The position numbers and the translations under genes were made by a program. 64,000 nucleotides of DNA from Algoriphagus algorifonticola (lineage in GTDB: Bacteria; Bacteroidota; Bacteroidia; Cytophagales; Cyclobacteriaceae). The stretch's first letter is position 1. The number at the start of each line of letters is the position of its first letter. Positions 36,957-45,427 of the stretch are shown here, piece by piece. The notes under the pieces were generated by a model, which did not search any database, was not told the DNA's origin, and worked only from the letters and a program-made list of their open reading frames with translations. The stretch lies in assembly GCF_007655305.1 (NCBI RefSeq), contig NZ_VLOG01000012.1:27075-91074 (forward strand), given 5' to 3'.

Positions 36957-37720
36957 TAGTCCAAAGTTAACTCTAATCCATCGTAGGCCAGATGAATTCC
37001 TTTAGGAAGCTCTTTCTCAACTTCAGCATGGAGTCCCAGTTTATGGGAAATATGGGTAAAATAAGTGTTTTTCGCTCCGAGACTTTCTGCCATTTCTATT
37101 GCTTCGTCCAAAGTAAAGTGGGAAATATGGGGCTTTTTTTGAAGGGCATTGAGGACGATGGTCTCAGAGCCTCGGATCAAATCAATAGATGAATCGGGAA
37201 TGTGATTGGCATCTGTTATATAGGTAAAATCGCCGATTCTAAACCCTAAAACTGGTAATTTATAATGTAAAACCGGAATAGGAGTGATGGTAATGCCTTC
37301 TATGGTAAAGCTTTGTTCATCAATTTCTATGGTTTCAACCTGAGGGACTCCCGGATATTTTTGACTGGAAAAGATATAAGAAAACTCCCTACGAATTTGA
37401 TCCAGCACTTGAGCTCTTGCAAACACTGGCATATCTTTTTGCTGGGCAAAATTAAATGGTCTAATATCATCCAGACCAGCGGTGTGATCCTTATGCTCAT
37501 GGGTAAATAGTACGGCATCTAAAGTGCTTATGCCACTTTGAAGGATCTGAGATCGAAAGTCTGGACCCGTGTCAATTACCAAACTCAGTTCGCCCACTTG
37601 TATGTGAATAGAGGACCTATATCTTTTATCCCTAAAGTCCAAAGATTTACAGACCGGACATGAGCAGCCAATGACTGGCACTCCCTGTGAGGTTCCTGTT
37701 CCTAAAAATCGTACTTTCAA
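36956..37720 (-). CDS. MBL-fold metallo-hydrolase (PhnP-like)
   Basis: 254 residues. The metal site H74-E-H76-K-D78-H79 (THEHKDHTAG) is intact, with further His ligands in ITDANHIPD and THISHKL. The N-terminal GTGTSQGVPVIGCSCPVCKS with three Cys resembles PhnP-type cyclic phosphodiesterases, which use such cysteines for a structural zinc. No phn genes are present, so a role in phosphonate breakdown is not supported. It is coupled to its neighbours by 4-bp and 1-bp overlaps. Confidence 0.82.
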   Translation of the reverse strand: MKVRFLGTGTSQGVPVIGCSCPVCKSLDFRDKRYRSSIHIQVGELSLVIDTGPDFRSQILQSGISTLDAVLFTHEHKDHTAGLDDIRPFNFAQQKDMPVFARAQVLDQIRREFSYIFSSQKYPGVPQVETIEIDEQSFTIEGITITPIPVLHYKLPVLGFRIGDFTYITDANHIPDSSIDLIRGSETIVLNALQKKPHISHFTLDEAIEMAESLGAKNTYFTHISHKLGLHAEVEKELPKGIHLAYDGLELTLD

Positions 37721-37995
37721 AATTTTAATTGGGTTTGTTGCAATTCTTTTAAGAAATCCTGAACGGACTTCTCTTTAAAATCCTGAGGATTGAATTGAAG
37801 TTCCCCTAAAATGTCGATCAATGCATTAATTTTCCCTTCTAGCGGGAAATATTTGTTGACAATGACGATTTTGGTGTCTTTTAATACACAATAGCCTGAT
37901 TTAAAGCTCCCTTTTTCGTAGCGCAAAACGTAGTCTGATGCTGCGAATAAGTTTTCGAGCTTATCTAAAAAATGCTTTGTGTATTTGACAGCCAT
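37717..37995 (-). CDS. Conserved small protein of unknown function
   Basis: 92 residues (MAVKYTKHFLDKLENLFAASDYVLRYEKGSFKSGYCVLKDTKIVIVNKYF...). No signal peptide or membrane segment; alpha/beta composition. The motif VLRYEKGSFKSGYCVL is the kind of block conserved in a Bacteroidota-only hypothetical family, but I assign no function. Its end overlaps the MBL hydrolase start by 4 bp, and its start abuts the receiver gene stop, so it belongs to the five-gene leftward run 39122-35382. Confidence 0.75.
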   Translation of the reverse strand: MAVKYTKHFLDKLENLFAASDYVLRYEKGSFKSGYCVLKDTKIVIVNKYFPLEGKINALIDILGELQFNPQDFKEKSVQDFLKELQQTQLKF

Positions 37996-38373
37996 TTAGC
38001 TTAGGAATTTTTTCACCGTAGCCAAAACCTGATCGTAATCAAGAGGTTTTTGAATAAAGTCATCAAAACCGGCCTTTCTGAAATCATCATGAGTCATGTT
38101 GTGGATATTTCCAGAGATGGCAATGATAGGCAGTTTGGATTTTTTCTCATCTGCCAATTCACGGATTGCTTTGGTGCAAGCGATTCCATCCAAGACCGGC
38201 ATGCTGATATCCATCAAAATAAGGTCGAAATCCTCCTTGGCTAAAAGATCCAAAACTTGCTGTCCATTTCGGGCTGCTGTCATTTGGTAATTTTCAAATG
38301 CCAATACATTTTTCGTCAGGTTGATAATGACTGAACTGTCTTCACCTACCAAAATTTTCTTGTCTGCATTCAT
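37996..38373 (-). CDS. Single-domain response regulator
   Basis: 125 residues, receiver only, with phospho-acceptor D55 (LILMDISMPVLDG) and the conserved Thr/Ser and Lys (ISGNIHN, QKPLD). There is no output domain, so it probably acts by protein contact or as a phosphate shuttle or sink. It overlaps the receiver-HPt gene by 4 bp, so the two proteins likely work together. The usual first-strand acidic pair is reduced to GED. Confidence 0.9.
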   Translation of the reverse strand: MNADKKILVGEDSSVIINLTKNVLAFENYQMTAARNGQQVLDLLAKEDFDLILMDISMPVLDGIACTKAIRELADEKKSKLPIIAISGNIHNMTHDDFRKAGFDDFIQKPLDYDQVLATVKKFLS

Positions 38374-39122
38374 AACTCAAAAATAGTTGCTTGATTTAAA
38401 TATTGTTTGAAAGATTGTATTTCTTCTTCTAATTGATTCAGTTGGTCGGGGATTTCTTCTAAAGATCCTTTTCTACCGGATAGTTCAAGAGTCTGTGCCG
38501 CAAGAAATATTCTATTGGCCCCAAGGGTGCCCGAGTTGCCTTTCAAAATATGAATAGAATTGCTCAAATCCTCTAAATTTTTGCTTTCATATGCAATCTT
38601 TGATTTTTTTATCAGTTGATCGCACTCCTGCAAAAAGTCAAGATATACCTGTTTGATCATTTCTGGGTTGTTGTATTTTGTCAATTGCTCAAAAACTTCT
38701 CGGTCCAGAATATTTTTTTGGAGTGTTTTTTCTGTGCTTTCTTCCTCCGGTAAAGTTTTTGAGTCCAGGGTGTTTTGAATCAAGTTTAGAAATTCTCTTG
38801 GCCTTATCGGCTTGACCATAAACTCATCAAAACCTTGAGAAAGGAAGGTTCCCCGATCTGATTCATCTGCATAGGCCGTGATTGCAATAATCGGACAATC
38901 AGCTAATTCGCGCGATCTGATTAGCTTCATGGCGGAAATGCCATCTAATTCCGGCATCTGAATATCCATTAAAATCAGGTCGAAACTCTGATATTTTAAT
39001 TTCTCCAATGCTTCCAGACCATTCCTTGCAGTTTCACAATACCAGGATTGACTGATGAGATTTTCGAAAAGCTTTCTATTGAGATCATTATCATCAACGA
39101 TCAGGATGCTTTTGCTTTTCAT
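38370..39122 (-). CDS. Response regulator with C-terminal HPt domain
   Basis: 250 residues. Receiver (about 1-120) with D53 (LILMDIQMPELDG), linker, then an HPt domain (about 145-245) with the phosphotransfer histidine H191 in SIHILKGNSGTLGA. It is a phosphorelay intermediate without kinase or DNA-binding domain. A hybrid kinase lacking its own HPt (8973-11870) is in the window but 27 kb away; a link is speculative. Start ATG 39122 is divergent from miaA. Confidence 0.9.
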   Translation of the reverse strand: MKSKSILIVDDNDLNRKLFENLISQSWYCETARNGLEALEKLKYQSFDLILMDIQMPELDGISAMKLIRSRELADCPIIAITAYADESDRGTFLSQGFDEFMVKPIRPREFLNLIQNTLDSKTLPEEESTEKTLQKNILDREVFEQLTKYNNPEMIKQVYLDFLQECDQLIKKSKIAYESKNLEDLSNSIHILKGNSGTLGANRIFLAAQTLELSGRKGSLEEIPDQLNQLEEEIQSFKQYLNQATIFEL

Positions 39123-39164
39123 TCCTTTACTTTAGAATTTTACATCAAATCAAATCCTCAGGAC

Positions 39165-40082
39165 TTGTCTGAAATACCTACATTAATTTTGGTTGTTGGC
39201 CCCACTGCAGTTGGGAAAACTAACCTTTGTTTAAAGCTAGCTAAATTTTTCAATACCGAAATCATTTCTTGCGATAGTAGGCAATTTTATAAAGAAATGA
39301 ACTTAGGTACTGCAAAACCTACCCCGGATGAACTGGCTCAGGTTAAGCATCACTTGATTGATTCGCTGTCTATTGAAGATGTATATGATGTGAAGAAATT
39401 CGAGCAGGATGCTATGAATATTTTAACTCAACTCTTCAAAGAAAAAAAAGTCGTCATTATGACCGGTGGTTCAGGCTTATTTGCCGACGCCATCACAGAA
39501 GGCTTGGATGAAATGCCGGAAGTTGAATCCGAAATCAGAACTCAAATTATCCAAGAGTATGAAGAAAGAGGTATAGAATTTTTGCAGGAAGAGGTCAAAA
39601 AAGCAGATCCTGAATATTTTGAAACTGTCGACAGGCAAAATCCCCAAAGACTTATGCGAGCCTTGGAAATCTGGAGGGGCACTGGCAAGAAGTTTTCTTC
39701 ATTCAGGGTAAAGCAAAAGGTGGAAAGACCCTTTCAAACCATTAAAATTGGACTGAATCGGGATAGGGAGGAATTATACCAAAGGATTGACCAACGCATG
39801 GAGGAGATGATCTGGGCAGGTTTATTTCAAGAGGCAGAAAGCCTTTTCAAAAAAAGACATTTGAATGCCTTACAGACCGTAGGTTACCAAGAAATATTCT
39901 CCTACATGGAAGGTGAATATGATAGGGAAGAAGCTATCCGCTTATTAAAAAGAAACTCCCGCCGATATGCCAAGCGTCAATTGACCTGGTTTCGACGGGA
40001 TTTAACTATTCACTGGTTTCATCCTGATCAAGAATCAGAAATCATCCAGTGGGTTCAAACTAGATTGTCTGAAAACCACTGA
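39165..40082 (+). CDS. miaA: tRNA dimethylallyltransferase
   Basis: 305 residues from TTG 39165. It adds a dimethylallyl group to A37 of tRNAs reading U-starting codons. The P-loop GPTAVGKTNL (about 12-21), the SCDSRQFYKEMNLGTAKP motif and the VTGGSG-like MTGGSGLFADAI segment are present. The only upstream in-frame ATG (39048) would overlap the divergent regulator gene by 75 bp and add 39 atypical residues, so TTG is preferred. The 3' end overlaps a small convergent gene by 23 bp. Confidence 0.92.
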   Translation: MSEIPTLILVVGPTAVGKTNLCLKLAKFFNTEIISCDSRQFYKEMNLGTAKPTPDELAQVKHHLIDSLSIEDVYDVKKFEQDAMNILTQLFKEKKVVIMTGGSGLFADAITEGLDEMPEVESEIRTQIIQEYEERGIEFLQEEVKKADPEYFETVDRQNPQRLMRALEIWRGTGKKFSSFRVKQKVERPFQTIKIGLNRDREELYQRIDQRMEEMIWAGLFQEAESLFKKRHLNALQTVGYQEIFSYMEGEYDREEAIRLLKRNSRRYAKRQLTWFRRDLTIHWFHPDQESEIIQWVQTRLSENH

Positions 40083-40395
40083 TTTTTGCCACCCAATTGT
40101 AAGGTGCTTTTTTGATCAGTTGATTGTATTGAATCCGATTATACTTTAGCTCTCTGACTACCTTTAAGGCATCTTTTATTTTGGATTTTTTTTCGTCTGA
40201 TTCTTTCAGTTTTTCCAAAATCACATCTGGATCTACTAAACTACCTGCAGTTAGTTGAAACTCAGGAAAGGCCAAGCTTAATTGAGTAAGCAACTCTTTT
40301 TGAAGGTTGAGTTTCCTTTGTAAGGAAGTTTTAACGGTTAAGAAAAAAAGGAGACAAGCGCCTCCTACAGTCAGAAATAAAGGGATATAGCCCAT
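40060..40395 (-). CDS. Small membrane-anchored protein, unknown function
   Basis: 111 residues: one N-terminal membrane helix (MGYIPLFLTVGGACLLFFLTV), then a basic and charged helical region (about 22-105) that may form a coiled coil. I recognise no family. It follows pfkA by 1 bp and may share its transcript. It overlaps the miaA 3' end by 23 bp on the other strand. Confidence 0.55.
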   Translation of the reverse strand: MGYIPLFLTVGGACLLFFLTVKTSLQRKLNLQKELLTQLSLAFPEFQLTAGSLVDPDVILEKLKESDEKKSKIKDALKVVRELKYNRIQYNQLIKKAPYNWVAKISGFQTI

Positions 40396-40396
40396 T

Positions 40397-41371
40397 TTAG
40401 ATACTTAAGATTTCTATCAGTTTCAAATGATCTTCAATCAGTGGTTTGGTTTTACCAATGCAGTCTCCAAATGGAGTGTAAACAACCTGCTGATTCATCA
40501 CTCCGGCCATGCAGTTCACTTCTCCTTTCAACAGACCTTCTACAGCTGCCATTCCACATCTACTTGCTAAAACTCTATCTCGGGCCGTAGGGTTTCCACC
40601 TCTTTGAATATGTCCTAAAGTGGTCACCTTAAATTCCTTGGTAGTGTCCTTGATTTTACTTTTAACTTTCTGCATAATCTCCTCGGCATTCCCTGCATCA
40701 TCTCCTTCTGCTACTACGATAATGCTGGAAGATTTAGTCTTCCTGAGGTTTTTCAAGGACTTTACCACTCCTTCTATATCAGTAGCAGTCTCCGGAACCA
40801 TCACGAATTCCGCTCCGCCTCCGATACCCGATTCCACAGCAATAAAGCCTGCATCCCGTCCCATCACTTCTATGAAAAAGATTCTATCATGAGCAGCAGC
40901 AGTATCCCGAATCTTGTCGATTGCTTCCAAAGCGGTATTAACCGCAGTATCAAATCCTATGGTGTAATCTGTTCCATAGAGATCGTTGTCTATAGTTCCT
41001 GGACAGCCGATAGTTGGTATCCCAAATTCTTCGAAGAAAATTTTTGCACCTGTAAATGTTCCGTCTCCTCCGATTGCGACAATTCCTTCAATTCCATGTT
41101 TCATCAGGTTGTCATAGGCTTTTTTTCTGCCTTCCGGAGTTCTAAATTCCTTTGATCTGGCAGATTTAAGAATGGTTCCCCCACGCTGAACAATATTACT
41201 TACAGAGTAGGAATGCATGCGTTTGATATCACCCTCAATCATTCCTTCATATCCGCGATAAACTCCGTAAACTTCCAGTCCTTTAAAAATAGCTGTTCTG
41301 ACAACAGCTCTCACACAGGCATTCATTCCTGGACTATCACCTCCTGAAGTAAAAACGGCAATTTTTTTCAT
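40397..41371 (-). CDS. pfkA: ATP-dependent 6-phosphofructokinase
   Basis: 324 residues. It phosphorylates fructose 6-phosphate in glycolysis. TSGGDSPGMN (about 9-18), GGDGTFTGA (about 100-108), the catalytic GTIDNDLYGTDYTIGFDTA (about 125-143) and the IEVMGRDAGF motif identify a bacterial ATP-PFK. The Gly at the position after GGDG (GGDGT) favours ATP over pyrophosphate as donor. A TATTTTTG element on the minus strand (41479-41486) is a possible promoter with a long leader. Confidence 0.96.
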   Translation of the reverse strand: MKKIAVFTSGGDSPGMNACVRAVVRTAIFKGLEVYGVYRGYEGMIEGDIKRMHSYSVSNIVQRGGTILKSARSKEFRTPEGRKKAYDNLMKHGIEGIVAIGGDGTFTGAKIFFEEFGIPTIGCPGTIDNDLYGTDYTIGFDTAVNTALEAIDKIRDTAAAHDRIFFIEVMGRDAGFIAVESGIGGGAEFVMVPETATDIEGVVKSLKNLRKTKSSSIIVVAEGDDAGNAEEIMQKVKSKIKDTTKEFKVTTLGHIQRGGNPTARDRVLASRCGMAAVEGLLKGEVNCMAGVMNQQVVYTPFGDCIGKTKPLIEDHLKLIEILSI

Positions 41372-41478
41372 GTTTTCTGTATTATCTAAAAGGTCAATAA
41401 AACCAATCTTTCGATAGAATTCCCATGGGGGAAAATCTTAGATCGTCTAGTTTTAATAAAATAGGTTTTTAAGCCCCG

Positions 41479-41486
41479 CAAAAATA
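41479..41486 (-). promoter_or_regulatory. Possible -7 box of pfkA
   Basis: A minus-strand TATTTTTG match about 108 bp before ATG 41371. No TTG at standard spacing was seen. The same GCAAAAATAGGG context precedes the methyltransferase gene at 51315. Confidence 0.25.
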
Positions 41487-41557
41487 GGGATTAAAGGAGG
41501 AAAGCCGTAGTTTCTGGGATGAATTAAGTGGAAAATTTTATCTATGGAATGAAATCA

Positions 41558-41565
41558 TATTTTTG
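41558..41565 (+). promoter_or_regulatory. Candidate -7 box of the aldo/keto reductase gene
   Basis: TATTTTTG is a perfect TAnnTTTG match 20 bp before ATG 41586; no clear TTG lies upstream. Confidence 0.4.
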
Positions 41566-41585
41566 AATTGTAAACCCAAAATCAA

Positions 41586-42476
41586 ATGAATAGACGAACT
41601 CTTCCCCTTGCGGATTTCCAAATACCTGAAATTTCTTTAGGCTGTATGTCTCTTCCTGAAAAGAAGAATGAAGGCATAAAAATCATTCAGGCTGCGATTT
41701 CTTCAGGAATCAATTTATTGGATACGGCTGATTTGTATCAAAGAGGCTTTAATGAGGAAATGGTGGGAGAGGCCATTCAAGACCGCAGAGATCAGGTGCT
41801 TTTGGCAAGCAAAGTCGGCAACGAATGGAGAAAGGATGGCTCTGGGTGGGATTGGAACCCCAAAAAAGAATATATTCTTAAAGCCGTAGATGCCAGTTTG
41901 GCTCGTTTGAAAACGGACTACATAGACTTATGTCAGCTTCATGGAGGCACGATTGAGGATCCTTGGGATGAGACCTTAGAGGCCTTTGAAATTTTAAAGA
42001 AGGAAGGAAAAATCCGGGCTTTTGGGATTTCCTCCATTCGGCCCAATGTTATCCGAAAAGTGATGGAGTTAAATCCTCCTGCCAGCATTATGATGCAATA
42101 TAGCCCTTTGGATAGGAGACCTGAGGAGGTGGTTTTTCCTGTTTTGGAACAAAGTGAAATCCGGGTTCTGGTAAGAGGGGCATTCGCAAAAGGCTTATTG
42201 ATAGATAAGGAATCCTCTGATTTCTTGAGTTATCATGCTGAAAAAGTAAAGGCTATGAAGGACTTTTTAAATTCATTCGTCTATTCAACCGAGTCCTTGT
42301 TGATTCGCTTTGGCTTAAGCCAAAAGGCAGTTGCATCTTTGGTCATTGGGGCTAGTTCAGTAGGCCAGGTTGAAAAAATGTTGAGAGCCTACGAAGAAGG
42401 GATGCAGATAGAGGAAGACTTTATCCAGGCAATTCGAAGGAAATTACCCGCTAATCATTATCAAGATCACCGCTGA
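41586..42476 (+). CDS. Aldo/keto reductase
   Basis: 296 residues, NADPH-dependent oxidoreductase with a TIM-barrel fold. The catalytic tetrad is visible as D46, Y51, K76 and H119 (LLDTADLYQRG, LLASKVG, CQLHGG). The C-terminal VIGASSVGQVEKML is the cofactor-binding end. The YghZ/Tas-like layout does not reveal the substrate. Monocistronic by position; an acylase-family gene follows after 71 bp. Confidence 0.9.
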   Translation: MNRRTLPLADFQIPEISLGCMSLPEKKNEGIKIIQAAISSGINLLDTADLYQRGFNEEMVGEAIQDRRDQVLLASKVGNEWRKDGSGWDWNPKKEYILKAVDASLARLKTDYIDLCQLHGGTIEDPWDETLEAFEILKKEGKIRAFGISSIRPNVIRKVMELNPPASIMMQYSPLDRRPEEVVFPVLEQSEIRVLVRGAFAKGLLIDKESSDFLSYHAEKVKAMKDFLNSFVYSTESLLIRFGLSQKAVASLVIGASSVGQVEKMLRAYEEGMQIEEDFIQAIRRKLPANHYQDHR

Positions 42477-42547
42477 TCAATTTCTTCTATACAGGATTTT
42501 TATTTCCCTTAATTTCAAGATTGAAAATCAACCACCCATAGATACCT

Positions 42548-44722
42548 ATGATTAAAAATATTTGCTTGCTACTTCTGATAGCTTTTATCGCTTGCAGTCC
42601 CAAAGTTGAAACAGAATTGGATCGCTGGGAAGCCCGAGCTGCCCAAGTGGAAATAATTCGGGATGACTTTGGAGTTCCTCATATTTACGGAGAAACCGAT
42701 GCTGATGCGGTGTTTGGACTGCTTTACGCTCAATGCGAAGATGATTTTAGAAGGGTTGAGCGAAATTATGTATGGGCAACAGGAAGATTAGCTGAACTGG
42801 AAGGAGAAGAGGCAATTTTCTCTGATTTGAGAGCCAATTTGTACATGACAGAAGAGGAAGCTAAGGCTGCTTATGAAACAGCTCCGGATTGGTTGAAGGA
42901 ATTATGTGTGGCTTTCGCAGATGGCATAAATTACTACCTACATACACATCCAGAAGTTGAGGCTCAGGTAATTACTCATTATGAACCATGGATGCATTTA
43001 TTCTTTTTTGAAGGTTCCATAGGTGGAGACATCGAGCAGATACCTCTAAAAGGAATTCGGGAATTCTACGGAAAAGAAATCAGTGTACCTGTTTTGGAGG
43101 CAGTTGCTGAATGGAAAAGCCCTGAGGCTTTGGAAGAACCTGCGGGATCGAATGGAATTGCAGTTGCCGGGGAACTGACAGAGTCAGGAAATGCTATGCT
43201 GCTTATCAATCCCCATACCTCATTTTATTTCAGACCAGAGGTGCATGTTGTATCTAAAGAGGGTTTGAACGCCTATGGAGCTGTGACCTGGGGTCAGCTT
43301 TTTGTTTATCAGGGATTTAATGAAAAAACCGGTTGGATTCATACTTCCACCCGAGTTGACTTTATCGATGAATTTGTAGAAGAAGTACTCCAAAAAGAGG
43401 ATGGTTCACTGGTTTATCAATATGGAAATGAAGAAAGACCGGTGGAAGTAAAGCAAGCGACAATTAAGTATAAAACAGCCGAGGGGATTAAAGAGAAAAC
43501 CTTTGACTTCTATAGAACCCATCATGGCCCGATCACTCACGAAATGGATGGAAAATGGGTGGCAACCAAAATCAATTGGGATCCTGTTCAGGCCTTGATT
43601 CAAAGTTTTACCCGAACCAAGTTGAATAATTTTGCAGAGTTTAAGGATATGATGAATATCCGTACCAACTCATCCAATAACACTGTTTTTGCTGATGCAG
43701 AAGGGAATATCGGCTATTTCCACGGGAATTTTATTCCCAAAAGAAATCCTGAATTTGACTTTTCTGAACCCGTAGATGGATCTAATCCAGCTACAGACTG
43801 GCAAGGCTTACACACGGTGGATGAAAGCATTGTGATCCTCAATCCTGAAACGGGCTGGATTCAAAACTGTAATTCCACACCTTACACAGCAGCAGGTGAA
43901 TATTCTCCGAAAAGGGAAAATTATCCTATTTACATGGCTCCTGATCAGGAAAATTTCCGAGGCATTCATGCAGTTAAAGTTTTGAAAGAGGCTAAAAATT
44001 TGACATTGGATTCATTTATAGAATTGGCACATGATCCTTATTTACCTGCCTTTGAGGCTTTGATTCCTGAATTGGTTGCGGCCTATGAAAAAGTAGGTTC
44101 TAAGAATAAAGAGGCGATTCAAGTGCTTAAAGCATGGGATTTCCGTACGAGTAAGGAATCAGTGGCTATGTCTCTGGCTCATTTTTATGGGATGAATTAT
44201 GCGCGAAATGTAGGTTCATTGAATCGCTTCATCGACGATCCATCAATTAGTGGGGAATATTCTAAGCCTAGCGACAATCAAGTCGTGGAGGCTTTTGATC
44301 AAACTATTGAGGAAATGAATGCAGATTTCGGATCTTGGAATACCCCTTGGGGCGAGATCAATAGATTTCAAAGACTTTCAGGCGCTATTGATTTGAAGTT
44401 TGATGATGATAAACCATACATTCCTGTAGGAATGGCTTCAGGAACCTGGGGAGCTTTGGCAGCTTATGGAGCAAGAAGTACAGAAGATACAAAGCGATTA
44501 TATGGATATAGAGGGAATAGCTTTGTAGCTGTAGTTGAATTTGGTAAAAAGGTAAAAGCTAAAAGTATTTTAGCAGGAGGTCAAAGTGGGGATCCTAATT
44601 CGCCTCATTTTACCGATCAGGCGCAGCGTTATGCTGATGCAAATTGGAAAGATGTGGCGTATTACCAAGAAGATGTTGAAGCTAGAGCAGAAGAGCGGTA
44701 TAATCCAGGGAAAAGGAAATAA
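42548..44722 (+). CDS. Penicillin-acylase-family lipoprotein (Ntn hydrolase)
   Basis: 724 residues. Lipoprotein signal MIKNICLLLLIAFIAC (C16). The family opening VEIIRDDFGVPHIYGETDADAVFGLLYAQCEDDFRR is clear. The predicted autoprocessing site and N-terminal nucleophile is S201 in AGSNGIAVAGE, giving alpha and beta chains. The family hydrolyses amide bonds of acylated compounds (beta-lactams, acyl-homoserine lactones, lipopeptides); the substrate here is unknown. A second family member lies at 45428-47812. Confidence 0.88.
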   Translation: MIKNICLLLLIAFIACSPKVETELDRWEARAAQVEIIRDDFGVPHIYGETDADAVFGLLYAQCEDDFRRVERNYVWATGRLAELEGEEAIFSDLRANLYMTEEEAKAAYETAPDWLKELCVAFADGINYYLHTHPEVEAQVITHYEPWMHLFFFEGSIGGDIEQIPLKGIREFYGKEISVPVLEAVAEWKSPEALEEPAGSNGIAVAGELTESGNAMLLINPHTSFYFRPEVHVVSKEGLNAYGAVTWGQLFVYQGFNEKTGWIHTSTRVDFIDEFVEEVLQKEDGSLVYQYGNEERPVEVKQATIKYKTAEGIKEKTFDFYRTHHGPITHEMDGKWVATKINWDPVQALIQSFTRTKLNNFAEFKDMMNIRTNSSNNTVFADAEGNIGYFHGNFIPKRNPEFDFSEPVDGSNPATDWQGLHTVDESIVILNPETGWIQNCNSTPYTAAGEYSPKRENYPIYMAPDQENFRGIHAVKVLKEAKNLTLDSFIELAHDPYLPAFEALIPELVAAYEKVGSKNKEAIQVLKAWDFRTSKESVAMSLAHFYGMNYARNVGSLNRFIDDPSISGEYSKPSDNQVVEAFDQTIEEMNADFGSWNTPWGEINRFQRLSGAIDLKFDDDKPYIPVGMASGTWGALAAYGARSTEDTKRLYGYRGNSFVAVVEFGKKVKAKSILAGGQSGDPNSPHFTDQAQRYADANWKDVAYYQEDVEARAEERYNPGKRK

Positions 44723-44742
44723 TTGTATTGACGAAAAAAGCT

Positions 44743-44794
44743 CATGTCAATTCGGGCAAGGTCGATGGGTTCTCGACTTCGCTCGAACTGACAT
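44743..44794. repeat. Palindromic repeat related to the 16.1-kb element
   Basis: Nested inverted repeats: TGTCAATTCG (44745-44754) / CGAACTGACA (44784-44793) with one mismatch, and GTCGA (44761-44765) / TCGAC (44773-44777). The segment TCGACTTCGCTC-N4-TGACAT matches the core of 16101-16219. It lies 21 bp after the acylase stop and may act as a transcription end structure. Confidence 0.6.
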
Positions 44795-44872
44795 TTTATT
44801 GAAAAATATATCCGATTTTCTGTCTGTAAGAAAACTGAGGTGCATAAAAGAAGCACAGCAGATCAATTCAAC

Positions 44873-44905
44873 CAAGCTTCGGTCAACTGTCTTCGGTCTC
44901 CATAA
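44873..44905 (-). repeat. Short degenerate relative of the 156-bp repeat core
   Basis: On the minus strand, GACCGAAGACAGTTGACCGAAGC resembles the GACCGAAGACCGAAGC core of the repeats at 21954 and 61775, interrupted by a few bases. Only this core is shared. Confidence 0.4.
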
Positions 44906-44964
44906 TCGATGAGCAAAGGAGATTTGGCTACTAGCAAGATTCTGGATATTGATATAACCCGGTT

Positions 44965-45384
44965 TTACTCTCCTTTCTTGAAATCCATACTGACCGAATT
45001 GATACAATAGCGAATTCCTCCTTGATCTTTTGGGCCATCCGGGAAACGGTGACCTAAATGTGATCCACAATTTCCACAGAGAATTTCTTCTCGAATCATA
45101 AAATGTGAATAGTCCATCTGAACATCTATTGCCTCTGGGCGGATAGGTTCTGTGAAGCTAGGCCAACCACAGCCGCTGTCATACTTTTTCGAAGAGTGAA
45201 AAATCTCATTATTGCAGACCTTACACTCGTAAATGCCAGTGTCCTTGTTTAGGTAATATTGTCCCGTAAATGGCCTTTCTGTTCCCTTTTCTCTAAGCAC
45301 ATGATAGGACTCAGGATCTAGTTTATTTTTAAGTTCCTCTTCAGAGAATTGAACCGGATATTCTTTTTTATTTTTCTTGCTCAT
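44965..45384 (-). CDS. msrB: Peptide methionine-(R)-S-oxide reductase MsrB
   Basis: 139 residues. It repairs R-methionine sulfoxide. The zinc ligands C54, C57, C103 and C106 (ECKVC, CGNC) and the catalytic C127 in GIRYCINS are present, with KYDSGCGWPSF and HLGHRFPDGP motifs. The signal-free N-terminus points to the cytosol. It sits between two penicillin-acylase-family genes and is followed upstream of its start by the second of them (43 bp), so the two may be co-transcribed. Confidence 0.96.
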   Translation of the reverse strand: MSKKNKKEYPVQFSEEELKNKLDPESYHVLREKGTERPFTGQYYLNKDTGIYECKVCNNEIFHSSKKYDSGCGWPSFTEPIRPEAIDVQMDYSHFMIREEILCGNCGSHLGHRFPDGPKDQGGIRYCINSVSMDFKKGE

Positions 45385-45427
45385 AGATTTCTATTTAGAA
45401 TTCTAACCCATCTAATACCAAAGAAGT

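Noticed and set aside
39048-39164. N-terminal extension of miaA from ATG 39048
   Set aside because: It would overlap the divergent receiver-HPt gene by 75 bp and place the P-loop about 50 residues in, unlike other MiaA proteins.
44586-44912. 108-codon plus-strand frame across the acylase gene end and the following gap
   Set aside because: It overlaps the acylase gene out of frame and then runs through dispersed repeats; no protein-like features.
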